DNA from: Halioglobus sp.
GTDB lineage: Bacteria > Pseudomonadota > Gammaproteobacteria > Pseudomonadales > Halieaceae
DNA length: 57,034 nt
Direction: 5' to 3'
Assembly (NCBI GenBank): GCA_020443345.1
Contig: JAGRIH010000053.1
Span: 1-57,034, forward strand
Shown: in pieces, positions 1 to 8,319 of the stretch
Numbering within the stretch: the first letter of the stretch is position 1
Layout: every line of letters starts with the position of its first letter
Program-made: the position numbers and the translations under genes
Notes under the pieces: model-generated
The model's database searches: none
Told to the model about the DNA's origin: nothing
The model's input: the letters and a program-made list of their open reading frames with translations, nothing else

Positions 1-932
1 ACAAGTTCAAGGCGCGCATCAAGATACTGGTTCGCGCCATGGGCGCCGACGCCTTCCGCGAGGCGGTCGAGCAGGAGTGGCGCGCAATCAAGGATGGCCC
101 GGCCACCCTGACCGATGCCGAGATCGCCAGGGCCAAAAGCTTTTTTACCGATCCCGATTACCGGCAGTTCGACGGTGTCGAGGCCGGCAGGCAGCTCGAG
201 CAGCGCTGCGCCGCCGACCCGATCTTCGGCAACTGGGTCAAGCGCAATACCGTGGCCCACCGGGTAGCCGGCTACCGCATCGTCAACGTGTCACTGAAGC
301 GTCCGGGTTACGCCCCCGGCGATATCACAGACAGCCAACTGGAACGCGTCGCCGATCTGGCGGACCGCTATGCCTTTGGCGAAGTGCGTACCACGCACGA
401 GCAGAATATGGTGCTTGCCGATGTCGAGATCGGTCAGCTATACACCGTGTGGCAGGCCCTGCAAAAAGCCGGCCTGGCCACGCCGAATATCGGCTATCTC
501 ACGGATATTGTCAGCTGCCCCGGAGGCGATTACTGCTCCCTGGCCAACGCCAAGTCCCTGCCCGTGGCCGAGGCGATACAGGCGCGCTTCGATGATATGG
601 ACTATGTGTACGATCTGGGGCCGCTGGAGATCAATATCAGCGGCTGTATGAATGCCTGTGGCCACCACCATATCGGTCATATCGGCATCCTTGGCGTGGA
701 CAAGAAGGGTCAGGAGTTCTACCAGGTGTGCCTCGGGGGCAGCCAGGGCAGGGATGCATCGATCGGCAAAATTCTCGGACCCTCTTTCAGCCAGGAGGCG
801 ATGCCGGATGTGATCGAGACGATTCTGTCCACCTATGTGGAACTGCGCGAAGAGGGGGAGAACTTCCTCGACACTTTCCGCCGCGTGAGTATCGATCCGT
901 TCAAGGAGCGTGTGTATGCCCCGGCTGATTAA
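1..932 (+). CDS. cysI: Sulfite/nitrite reductase hemoprotein (CysI/NirA-like), C-terminal part
   Basis: This is the 3' part of a siroheme/4Fe-4S reductase that reduces sulfite (or nitrite) by six electrons in assimilation. The reading frame is open to the left edge (codons from position 3), so the gene starts upstream of the window. The iron-sulfur and siroheme ligands are visible as CPGGDYC and SGCMNACG: counting from the Met at 39, C160, C166, C203 and C207. The C-terminal tail after the cluster is normal for the one-subunit CysI of pseudomonads. It overlaps the next gene, a DUF934 protein, by 17 nt, an arrangement typical of cysI in this group and favouring sulfite over nitrite as substrate. 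The choice of substrate is inference. Confidence 0.9.
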   Translation, partial: KFKARIKILVRAMGADAFREAVEQEWRAIKDGPATLTDAEIARAKSFFTDPDYRQFDGVEAGRQLEQRCAADPIFGNWVKRNTVAHRVAGYRIVNVSLKRPGYAPGDITDSQLERVADLADRYAFGEVRTTHEQNMVLADVEIGQLYTVWQALQKAGLATPNIGYLTDIVSCPGGDYCSLANAKSLPVAEAIQARFDDMDYVYDLGPLEINISGCMNACGHHHIGHIGILGVDKKGQEFYQVCLGGSQGRDASIGKILGPSFSQEAMPDVIETILSTYVELREEGENFLDTFRRVSIDPFKERVYAPAD

Positions 933-1383
933 GGATGGCGCTATCATCGAGGACGTTTGGCGCGCCGCGGACGCGGACTGCGCACACCCGGTGGCGGGAC
1001 AGGTATTGAGCCTGGATCAGTGGCTGGAGCTCGCCGATAAAGCCGGCAGCGCCGTGCAGCTCGAGCCCGGCCAGGCACCCGCCCCGCTGCTCGCGCACCT
1101 CGATGACCTCGCCCTGGTGGTGGTTTACTTTCCGGTATTCACTGACGGTCGGGGCTTCTCCTACGGACGGGAACTGCGCGAACGCGGCTATAGGGGCGAG
1201 CTGCGCGCCGCCGGGCATTTTCTGCAGGATCAACTGACCTACCTCAGGCGCTGCGGTTTCAACGCCTTCCAGATGGCCGATGACACCGAGCTGGAGAAAG
1301 CCCGCGCCCGGCTGTACGATTTCAGCGAGCAGTACCAGGCCTCCATTGACCAGCCGCTGCCTCTGTTTCGCCGTCGTCCCTAG
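916..1383 (+). CDS. DUF934 protein, partner of sulfite reductase
   Basis: A 155-residue soluble protein of the DUF934 family, which is nearly always encoded directly after cysI in proteobacteria and is thought to help sulfite reduction; its biochemistry is not established. Family features visible are the central LVVVYFPVFTDGRGFSYGR-type segment and the downstream RRCGFNAFQM segment. I chose the ATG at 916 over the GTG two codons upstream because ATG fits the family N-terminus. The start lies inside the end of the reductase gene, so translation is probably coupled. Confidence 0.88.
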   Translation: MPRLIKDGAIIEDVWRAADADCAHPVAGQVLSLDQWLELADKAGSAVQLEPGQAPAPLLAHLDDLALVVVYFPVFTDGRGFSYGRELRERGYRGELRAAGHFLQDQLTYLRRCGFNAFQMADDTELEKARARLYDFSEQYQASIDQPLPLFRRRP

Positions 1384-1446
1384 TGTCCTGTGGGCGACGT
1401 GCTTGAGTACTAGACTGCAGATTCAGTCGCCGGGACCTTCTATGTG

Positions 1447-2622
1447 ATGGATGCAGACAGCGTCACGTTTTCATTCTTTCTCATTTTCAGCGGGGCCGCT
1501 TTGTTCGCCTCCGTGGCGCTGTACACGCGCCAGCCCCTGATCATTGCCTATATCGCACTGGGTGCCGGCATCGGTCCCTACGGGCTGTCGCTGGTCACCG
1601 ACCTGCAGCTGCTGTCGGATATCGGCCATGTGGGTATCATTTTTCTGTTGTTCCTGCTGGGACTGGATATGCAGCCCCAGGCGTTGTGGTCCACCCTGCG
1701 CAAGTCCACGGTGGTGGCGGTGTTCAGCTCGGCGATTTTTCTGGCGGCGGGTTTTGCCGTGAGCTGGCTGTTTGGCTACACCGCGACGGATGCCCTGATC
1801 GTGGGCGCCGCGATGATGTTTTCTTCGACGATCATCGGCATCAAGCTGCTGCCCACAACGATCCTGCACCACCGCCATATCGGCGAACTGATGATCGGCC
1901 TGCTGCTGCTGCAGGATCTGTTGGCTATCATCGTGCTGATGCTGCTGCTGGCGGCATCGGCCGGAGAGACCGGCGGCATGGGCCTGACGGTGGCGCTGTC
2001 GCTGTTGAGTCTGCCGCTGCTGGTCGGCGGGGCACTGTTGTTTGTGCGCTACATACTGCTGCCGTTGATCACTCGCTTCGACCGTTTCCACGAGTATATA
2101 TTCCTGCTGGCCCTGGGGTGGTGCCTGGGGCTGGCGGAATGCGCCAAATTGATGGGGCTGTCCGAGGAAATCGGTGCATTCATCGCCGGCATCACCATTG
2201 CCACCAGCCCGATATCACAGTACATCGCGGTCAACCTCAAACCGCTGCGTGACTTTTTCCTCATCCTGTTTTTCTTCTCGGTGGGCGCCCGTTTTGATCT
2301 CGCCCTGCTGGAGCAGGTGCTGGCACCGGCGCTGGTTCTGGCAGTTCTGGTGCTGACGCTGAAACCGGTGGTGTACCGCTTCCTGCTCAAGGGGGTCAGC
2401 GAAAAACGGACACTGGCCTGGGGTTTGGGCTTTCGACTGGGCCAGGCCAGTGAATTCTCACTGTTGATCGCCTATATCGCGGTCGGCAGCGCCCTCATCT
2501 CAGAGCAGGCCTCGCTGCTGATTCAGGCCACCACGATTATCACACTGCTGGCCTCTTCCTATATCGTGGTGCTCAACTACCCCACCCCGATCGCGATTTC
2601 CGATCGCCTGCGCCGGGATTGA
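1447..2622 (+). CDS. KefB/CPA2-type cation:proton antiporter, membrane domain only
   Basis: A polytopic inner-membrane protein of 391 residues with about 11-12 hydrophobic segments and the conserved core of the CPA2 Na+/H+ or K+/H+ exchanger family (for example FLLFLLGLDM, SSTIIGIKLLP and GLSEEIGAFIAGI). The cytoplasmic TrkA-N (RCK) domain of full KefB/KefC is absent, since the protein ends right after the last helix. It probably exchanges a monovalent cation for protons; the ion cannot be read from sequence. The start is ATG 1447 or GTG 1444. A bidirectional terminator lies about 170 bp downstream. Confidence 0.88.
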   Translation: MDADSVTFSFFLIFSGAALFASVALYTRQPLIIAYIALGAGIGPYGLSLVTDLQLLSDIGHVGIIFLLFLLGLDMQPQALWSTLRKSTVVAVFSSAIFLAAGFAVSWLFGYTATDALIVGAAMMFSSTIIGIKLLPTTILHHRHIGELMIGLLLLQDLLAIIVLMLLLAASAGETGGMGLTVALSLLSLPLLVGGALLFVRYILLPLITRFDRFHEYIFLLALGWCLGLAECAKLMGLSEEIGAFIAGITIATSPISQYIAVNLKPLRDFFLILFFFSVGARFDLALLEQVLAPALVLAVLVLTLKPVVYRFLLKGVSEKRTLAWGLGFRLGQASEFSLLIAYIAVGSALISEQASLLIQATTIITLLASSYIVVLNYPTPIAISDRLRRD

Positions 2623-2641
2623 CAGCGCCGCCACCGCCATG

Positions 2642-2704
2642 CCCGATAAAGCGGGGCTGGCTCTCCACGGCTCTCGCGGCAGAGCCGGCCCCCGCTTTAT
2701 CGGG
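2642..2704. repeat. Long inverted repeat (15-bp perfect arms)
   Basis: Arms CCCGATAAAGCGGGG (2642-2656) and CCCCGCTTTATCGGG (2690-2704) are perfect complements. Inside them a second set, GGCTCT (2659-2664) and AGAGCC (2681-2686), extends the stem with a small mismatch. There is no U-tract, so it is not a classical terminator. The apical part contains GGCTCTCGCGGC (2669-2680), which recurs at 2759-2770 within the adjoining dispersed repeat. Confidence 0.85.
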
Positions 2705-2708
2705 TATG

Positions 2709-2789
2709 CCACCTGCGCGGCCCGATACATCCTGTATATCGCCGCTACCGCCATCCATGGCTCTCGCGGCTTACCATACGTCCTGTCTA
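2709..2789 (-). repeat. Dispersed intergenic repeat, single unit
   Basis: On the reverse strand this stretch matches, over roughly 75 bp with about ten differences, the 51-bp tandem array at 42878-43007. Shared landmarks are CTGCGCGGCCCG, TACATCCTGTA, CGCTACCG, CATCCATG and CCTGT, in the same order and spacing. In both places the unit abuts a rho-independent terminator on the same side. It lies downstream of the antiporter gene and does not look coding. Confidence 0.8.
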
Positions 2790-2793
2790 TAAC

Positions 2794-2822
2794 AAAAAAC
2801 CGGCCGCTGGGGCCGGTTTTTT
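2794..2822. terminator. Bidirectional rho-independent terminator
   Basis: Stem CCGGCC (2800-2805) / GGCCGG (2811-2816), 5-nt loop, flanked by A6 on the left and T6 on the right. It can therefore end both the rightward antiporter transcript and the leftward etfBA transcript. Confidence 0.88.
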
Positions 2823-2843
2823 GTATTGCATGTGAGGTAGTAG

Positions 2844-3773
2844 CTACAGTTTGGCTTCCAACTCGGGCAGTGCGTCGAACAAATCCGCCACCAGGCCGTA
2901 GTCCGCCACCTGGAAGATCGGCGCGTCCTCGTCCTTGTTGATGGCCACGATCACTTTCGAATCCTTCATCCCGGCCAGATGCTGGATGGCGCCGGAGATG
3001 CCGACCGCAATATAGAGGTCCGGGGCGACGATTTTGCCGGTCTGTCCCACCTGCATGTCGTTGGGCACAAAGCCCGCGTCCACTGCGGCTCGCGATGCGC
3101 CGATGGCGGCGCCGAGTTTGTCGGCGATGCCTTCGAGCAGCTTGAAGTTCTCGCCGTTCTGCATGCCCCGGCCACCGGAAATGACGATGCTGGCGGCAGT
3201 CAGCTCGGGGCGATCGGAGACGGCAACTTCTTCTCCGACAAAGGAAGAAATGCCGGCGTCGTGCACCGCGTCCACCGCCTCGATCGAGGCCGATCCGCCC
3301 TCCGCGGCGACCGGGTCGAAGGCCGTGGTGCGCACGGTAATGACTTTTTTCGCATCGGAGCTCTTGACGGTCGCGATCACGTTACCCGCGTAGATTGGCC
3401 GCTGGAAGGTGTCTGCGCCCTCTACCGCAACTATCTCTGAAATCTGCGCGACATCCAGCAGCGCGGCTACCCGCGGCATGGTGTTTTTGCTGTTGCTGGT
3501 GGCCGGCGCCACGATATTGTCATAGGCGGCGCCCACCTCGGCAATCAGCAGGCTGACATTTTCCGCCAACTGGTGCTCGTAGGCCGCGTTGTCGGCCACC
3601 AGTACCTTGCCGATACCGGGTACAGCCGCCGCCTCGTTTGCCGCCGCGCTACAGTTGCCGCCGGCGACGAGTATGTCGATCTCTGCACCCATCGCCTGGG
3701 CGGCGGCGACCGCATTGAGAGTCGCCGCCTTGAGGCTGCTGTTGTCGTGTTCTGCGATTACCAGTGTGCTCAT
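2844..3773 (-). CDS. etfA: Electron transfer flavoprotein alpha subunit
   Basis: The 309-residue alpha subunit of the soluble ETF heterodimer, which takes electrons from acyl-CoA and other dehydrogenases and passes them to ETF-quinone oxidoreductase. The C-terminal FAD-binding domain (about residues 190-300) shows the family signatures [22 protein letters not shown] and [12 protein letters not shown]. Its length and ends are normal. The ATG lies in an ATGA overlap with the etfB stop, so the two subunits are translationally coupled. The redox partner etfD is encoded divergently about 1 kb away. Confidence 0.97.
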   Translation of the reverse strand: MSTLVIAEHDNSSLKAATLNAVAAAQAMGAEIDILVAGGNCSAAANEAAAVPGIGKVLVADNAAYEHQLAENVSLLIAEVGAAYDNIVAPATSNSKNTMPRVAALLDVAQISEIVAVEGADTFQRPIYAGNVIATVKSSDAKKVITVRTTAFDPVAAEGGSASIEAVDAVHDAGISSFVGEEVAVSDRPELTAASIVISGGRGMQNGENFKLLEGIADKLGAAIGASRAAVDAGFVPNDMQVGQTGKIVAPDLYIAVGISGAIQHLAGMKDSKVIVAINKDEDAPIFQVADYGLVADLFDALPELEAKL

Positions 3774-4519
3774 ATTACTTTCGCCTCGTTTTTCAGTTTG
3801 TCTACCAACTGCGCAACATCTTCCACCTTGATGCCGGCCTGGCGCTCCGCGGGCGGCTGCACTTTTACCTGGGTCAGGTGTCTGGTCACTTCCACGCCCA
3901 GGTCAGCCGGTGTCAACACATCCAGCTGTTTCTTCTTGGCCTTCATGATATTGGGCAGGGAGGCGTAGCGCGGTTCGTTCAGGCGCAGGTCCGTGGTGAC
4001 GATTGCCGGCAGGCTGAGACTCAGTGTCTGCAGCCCGCCGTCGATTTCGCGCGTGACCTTCAGCTTCTCGCCATTTACTGTGATTTCCGATGCAAAGGTC
4101 CCCTGCGGCATGCCCGTCAGGGCGCCGAGCATCTGTCCGGTCTGGTTGTTGTCGCCGTCAATCGACTGCTTGCCGAGGATGACCAGTTGCGGCTGCTCTT
4201 TATCGACCACCCCCTTGAGCAGCTTGGCTACCACCAGGGGCTCGACGCCGCTCTCGGTTTCCACCTGGATACCGCGGTCCGCGCCCAGTGCAAGTGCGGT
4301 ACGAATCTGCTCCTGACAGGCCTTGCCGCCGACGGATACGGCGATGACCTCGGTGGCGACGCCAGCTTCCTTGAGCCGCACCGCTTCCTCGACAGCGATT
4401 TCACAGAAGGGATTGATAGCCATCTTGACATTGTTCAGATCAACATCACTACCATCGGCTTTGGCGCGTACCTTTACGTTGTAGTCAACGACGCGTTTAA
4501 CGGCAACAAGTACCTTCAT
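3770..4519 (-). CDS. etfB: Electron transfer flavoprotein beta subunit
   Basis: A 249-residue ETF beta subunit that binds AMP and contacts dehydrogenase partners. The start [18 protein letters not shown] is the classical ETF-beta N-terminus. An upstream in-frame extension is open but lacks family similarity, and a GGAG ribosome site precedes the ATG at 4519. A signature of the family, the segment around [16 protein letters not shown], is present. It is first gene of the etfBA operon, diverging from etfD across a 274-bp intergenic region. Confidence 0.97.
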   Translation of the reverse strand: MKVLVAVKRVVDYNVKVRAKADGSDVDLNNVKMAINPFCEIAVEEAVRLKEAGVATEVIAVSVGGKACQEQIRTALALGADRGIQVETESGVEPLVVAKLLKGVVDKEQPQLVILGKQSIDGDNNQTGQMLGALTGMPQGTFASEITVNGEKLKVTREIDGGLQTLSLSLPAIVTTDLRLNEPRYASLPNIMKAKKKQLDVLTPADLGVEVTRHLTQVKVQPPAERQAGIKVEDVAQLVDKLKNEAKVI

Positions 4520-4793
4520 GGAGTCTCCGTAAATTGATTCAGGTGGATTCGAGATACCACGGCTACGCTTCCGGGAGGGAGCCGCTTGAACTTGGCGGGG
4601 TATCTTGCCGGTAAACCGGCCCCGGGTCAATAGCGGCAAAAAGACGAATTCGCCAGCGACTGAGCCATATCAAGATTTGCGATTTGTACATGAGTCATAG
4701 TCTTTTCTCGTTAGGAATTATATACTTGCGTGCTTTCTACGGGTCGAATCCGGAGATTGTCGGCTCCCTACCACACACCAGGAGGACATCGTT
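4520..4793. promoter_or_regulatory. Divergent etfBA / etfD control region
   Basis: This 274-bp region must carry both promoters. It contains the small palindrome ATGAGTCAT near 4691-4699 and an AT-rich stretch ATTATATA near 4717-4724. I could not place a convincing -35/-10 pair for either direction. The strong AGGAGG at 4780-4785 belongs to etfD. Confidence 0.45.
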
Positions 4794-6449
4794 GTGGAAC
4801 GTGAATCAATGGAATTTGACGTTGTGATCGTCGGCGCCGGCCCCGCGGGCCTGTCCGCCGCCTGTCGTATCATGCAACTGGCCCGGGAAAAGGAACAGGA
4901 AACCACTGTTTGTGTGGTGGAAAAAGGCTCTGAGGTGGGGGCGCACATCCTGTCCGGCGCCGTACTGGAGCCACGCGCCCTCGGCGAGCTGTTCCCCGAC
5001 TGGAAGGAGCGCGGCGCACCACTCAACACGGCTGTGCGCGAAGACAATTTTTTCTACTACCTGAGCGACAGCAAAGCGCTCAAGCTGCCCAACTTCATGA
5101 TCCCGAGACCGACCCACAACGAGGGCAACTTTATTGTCTCGATGGGCAATGTCTGTCGCTGGCTGGCGGAGCAGGCCGAGGGTCTGGGTGTAGAGATCTA
5201 CCCCGGCTTCGCCGCTGCCGAAGTGCTGTACGACGCGGACGGGCGCGTCAAGGGTGTCGCCACTGGCGACATGGGTGTCAGTGCCAGCGGCGAACACAAG
5301 GAAGGCTACATGCCGGGTATGGAGCTGCATGCCAAATACACCCTGTTTGCCGAGGGCTGCCGCGGCCACCTGGGCAAACAACTGATCGAGCGCTTCTCCC
5401 TGGATGCCGGCAAAGACCCGCAGCACTACGGCATCGGGATCAAGGAAATCTGGGAAATCCCCCCCGAAAAGCACGCGGCGGGGCTCGTTGTCCACGGGTT
5501 GGGCTGGCCGCTTGGAGAGACCGGCACCGGCGGCGGCGCCTTCCTGTACCACGCCGAAAACAATCAGGTCTATGTCGGTCTGATCGCCGATTTGAATTAC
5601 AGCAATCCACACATGAGCCCGTTCCAGGAGTTCCAGCGCTGGAAACACCACCCGGAGACGCTCAAGTACCTCGACGGCGGCAACCGCCTGGTGTATGGCG
5701 CGCGCGCCATCACCAAGGGTGGCTTCAACTCGCTGCCGCGCATGTATTTCCCGGGCGGCCTGTTGCTGGGCTGCGATGCCGGTACCTTGAACAGTGTCAA
5801 AATCAAGGGCAATCACACCGCGATGAAAAGCGGTATGCTGGCTGCCGAGTCGGTAATCGAGGCGCTGGCACAGGGTGAGGCGGCCCCGGCCGAACTCGCA
5901 TCCTTTGCCGCGAAAATGGAAGGTTCCTGGCTGCATGACGAGCTCTACACCACCCGGAACTTCTCCGGATTCATGCACAAGTTCGGTATCTGGGTCGGCT
6001 CGGCAATGGTGTGGCTGGACCAGAACATCTTCGGCGGCAGGCTGCCCTTTACTCTCAATGATGACAAACCGGACTACGCCGCCATGAAGCCGGCTGCCGA
6101 GTGCGAGAAAATCGACTATCCCAAACCGGACAACAAGATCAGCTTCGATCGCCTGTCGTCGGTGTTTCTGTCCAACACCAACCACGAGGAAGACCAGCCC
6201 TGCCATCTGCAACTCAAGGACCCGACCATCCCCATCGCGCACAACCTGCCGCTGTACGATGAACCCGCGCAGCGCTACTGCCCGGCGGGCGTGTACGAGG
6301 TCGTGGAGGAAGAAAACGGCGAGAAGCGCTTTCAGATCAATGCGCAAAATTGCGTGCATTGCAAGACCTGCGACATCAAGGATCCGTCACAAAATATCGT
6401 CTGGGTTACGCCGGAGGGGCTGGGTGGGCCCAATTACCCGAATATGTGA
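4794..6449 (+). CDS. etfD: Electron transfer flavoprotein-ubiquinone oxidoreductase
   Basis: A 551-residue membrane-associated oxidoreductase that moves electrons from ETF to ubiquinone, completing the path from fatty-acid and amino-acid oxidation into the respiratory chain. The N-terminal FAD site is VVIVGAGPAGLSAAC; the quinone and ETF-binding middle domain follows; the C-terminal ferredoxin-like part holds a 4Fe-4S cluster with Cys in YCPAGVYEV and CVHCKTCDIKDP. The length matches the family. I chose GTG 4794 because AGGAGG sits 8 nt upstream; an ATG at 4809 is the alternative. It ends about 40 bp from the convergent DUF1285 gene. Confidence 0.97.
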   Translation: MERESMEFDVVIVGAGPAGLSAACRIMQLAREKEQETTVCVVEKGSEVGAHILSGAVLEPRALGELFPDWKERGAPLNTAVREDNFFYYLSDSKALKLPNFMIPRPTHNEGNFIVSMGNVCRWLAEQAEGLGVEIYPGFAAAEVLYDADGRVKGVATGDMGVSASGEHKEGYMPGMELHAKYTLFAEGCRGHLGKQLIERFSLDAGKDPQHYGIGIKEIWEIPPEKHAAGLVVHGLGWPLGETGTGGGAFLYHAENNQVYVGLIADLNYSNPHMSPFQEFQRWKHHPETLKYLDGGNRLVYGARAITKGGFNSLPRMYFPGGLLLGCDAGTLNSVKIKGNHTAMKSGMLAAESVIEALAQGEAAPAELASFAAKMEGSWLHDELYTTRNFSGFMHKFGIWVGSAMVWLDQNIFGGRLPFTLNDDKPDYAAMKPAAECEKIDYPKPDNKISFDRLSSVFLSNTNHEEDQPCHLQLKDPTIPIAHNLPLYDEPAQRYCPAGVYEVVEEENGEKRFQINAQNCVHCKTCDIKDPSQNIVWVTPEGLGGPNYPNM

Positions 6450-6490
6450 GTAATGCCGGCGGCCGCCGGTTGGAACAAAACCAACTGGCG

Positions 6491-7036
6491 TTACGGCTGG
6501 CGAGGGGCGAGTGGGAATACGCTGCCGCAGGAGCGCACCGAGGGCACGCCCGCCACGTCTTCGGCCATCTCCACCAGGCGGTACCAGGCCGGGCGGGACC
6601 ACAGCGCGGTCAGTCCGTGCTCCAGTTGCACGGCGGCGACATGCCCCGCGGCGGGTTCCAAAAACAGGGGATGCTCGGCGTCCACGGCCAGTCGCCTGCC
6701 GGTATTCAGGGTGATCCGCAGGACGGCCTGCCCGCCCTCCTCGCGGTTTTCGATATCGGTGACGATCAGCGGGTGCAGCGCCACCGAAATGCGCCACTTT
6801 TCCGCCGGTGTCACCAGGTAGTAGTGTCCGTCCGCTTCACGTCGCAGAATGCTGGCGAACAACTTCACCAGCGAATCGCGCTCGATCCTGGTCCCCTCGT
6901 GGTGCCAGTTGCCTTGCGCATCGATGTGGATGGCGATGTCACCCGACAGCTCGGGATGCCACAGGTGCAGCGGCGGCGCGTCAAAGTTGCGGCGTTTGCC
7001 GATCCGGTCTTCCAGGTCCTGTAATGGTTCGTCCAC
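6491..7036 (-). CDS. DUF1285 family protein
   Basis: A 181-residue soluble protein of the DUF1285 family, conserved in proteobacteria without a settled function. Family marks are PPLHLWHPELSGDIAIHID, the following G.W...G..I.R..LV.LFASIL segment and the YYLVTPAEKWRI segment. No signal peptide or membrane segment is visible. It follows serA on the same strand with 42 bp between them, so it may be co-transcribed with serA. It converges with etfD. Confidence 0.88.
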   Translation of the reverse strand: MDEPLQDLEDRIGKRRNFDAPPLHLWHPELSGDIAIHIDAQGNWHHEGTRIERDSLVKLFASILRREADGHYYLVTPAEKWRISVALHPLIVTDIENREEGGQAVLRITLNTGRRLAVDAEHPLFLEPAAGHVAAVQLEHGLTALWSRPAWYRLVEMAEDVAGVPSVRSCGSVFPLAPRQP

Positions 7037-7078
7037 GGCGTTACCCCGGCTTGATCAGTGCTGCGACCAACGCAGTCC

Positions 7079-8263
7079 TCAGGCACAATCTCCAATGAGG
7101 CGGACATTGATCACTCCGGCCAGTTTGCGCATGCGCTCCACGGCCTCAGCAGAGGGGGCTGTGCTGATGTCAATCAGGTTGTAGGCCACTGCATCACGGC
7201 TCTTGTTGAGCATGTCGATCACGTTGATATCCTCGTCTGCCAGGATCGCCAGCACACTCCCCAGTATTTTTGGCACGTTGTCATTGGTGACCGACAGGCG
7301 GCAGCCGCTGACCCGCTCCAACTGCAGCGTGGGAAAGTTGACCGAATTGCGAATATTGCCGTGCTCGAGGAAATCCCGCAGTTGCTCGGCAGCCATGATG
7401 GCGCAGTTGTCCTCGGCTTCTTCGGTGCTGGCGCCGATATGCGGCGTGAGAATGACGTCCTTGCGCTGGATCAGGGCGGGCGACGGGAAGTCGGCGATGT
7501 ACCGGCGCAGTTTGCCCTCGTCCAGGGCCTCGATCAGGGCCGCTTCGTCGACGATTTCCTGCCGCGCAAAGTTCAACAAACAGGTGCCGGGAGACACTGC
7601 CCCGAGCAGTTCCGCGCCGATCAGTCCGCGCGTGGACTCCAGAACCGGCAGGTGCAGACTGATGTAGTCGCAGCGCGCAAACAGGGCCGACAGTGTGTCT
7701 GCCCGGCGTACCTGGCTGGATAGACGCCACGCGGCCTCGACGGACAGCGCGGGATCGTAGCCGATGACCTGCATGCCCAGGGTGAGCGCCATCTCTGCAA
7801 CCAGGGAACCGATGGCGCCGAGACCGACGACCCCGAGGGTCTTGCCAACCAGTTCGCTGCCCTTGAACTGCTTCTTTTGCGCTTCGAGTACCCGGTGCAT
7901 TTCAGCCGGGTCAGTCATCTGCCCCAGGGTGTGCACGTACTCGATACCTTCCATGATACCCCGGGACCCCAGGAGCAGACCCGTGGCCACCAGTTCCTTC
8001 ACGGCGTTGGCATTGGCCCCCGGCGAGTTGAAAACCGGAATGCCCCGGGCCGTGCATGCCGCCACGGGAATGTTGTTGACCCCGGCCCCGGCCCGGGCAA
8101 TGGCCAGCACCGAATTGGGGATATCCTGCGCCTCCAGTTTGTGGCTGCGCAGCAGTATGGCCTCGGGATGCGCAAACTCGCTGGCGATCTCATAGCGATC
8201 GCGGGGCAGCCGCTCCAGCCCCTTCAGGGAGATCTGGTTGAGAGTGAGTATTTGTCTGGCCAT
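7079..8263 (-). CDS. serA: D-3-phosphoglycerate dehydrogenase
   Basis: The first enzyme of serine synthesis, oxidising 3-phosphoglycerate with NAD+. It has 394 residues: a split substrate domain, a Rossmann NAD domain with GLGAIG (G147, G149, G152), the active-site Arg in NFAR (R234), the His in LTPHIGAST (H275) and a C-terminal ACT domain (about 320-394) that normally senses serine. It belongs to the short-type enzyme of about 390 residues. The catalytic Glu usually found just before the His segment in this type is not obvious (FPSPAL), a possible oddity needing alignment. The start ATG at 8263 gives the family N-terminus. Confidence 0.93.
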   Translation of the reverse strand: MARQILTLNQISLKGLERLPRDRYEIASEFAHPEAILLRSHKLEAQDIPNSVLAIARAGAGVNNIPVAACTARGIPVFNSPGANANAVKELVATGLLLGSRGIMEGIEYVHTLGQMTDPAEMHRVLEAQKKQFKGSELVGKTLGVVGLGAIGSLVAEMALTLGMQVIGYDPALSVEAAWRLSSQVRRADTLSALFARCDYISLHLPVLESTRGLIGAELLGAVSPGTCLLNFARQEIVDEAALIEALDEGKLRRYIADFPSPALIQRKDVILTPHIGASTEEAEDNCAIMAAEQLRDFLEHGNIRNSVNFPTLQLERVSGCRLSVTNDNVPKILGSVLAILADEDINVIDMLNKSRDAVAYNLIDISTAPSAEAVERMRKLAGVINVRLIGDCA

Positions 8264-8319
8264 CGATCGTCTACCTTTGGCAATTCTGTCATTAACACGG
8301 CGGCTGGAATGCGGGTGTC

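Noticed and set aside
4806-6359. 517-codon minus-strand ORF
   Set aside because: It is antisense to etfD, a clear conserved enzyme; a high-GC shadow frame.
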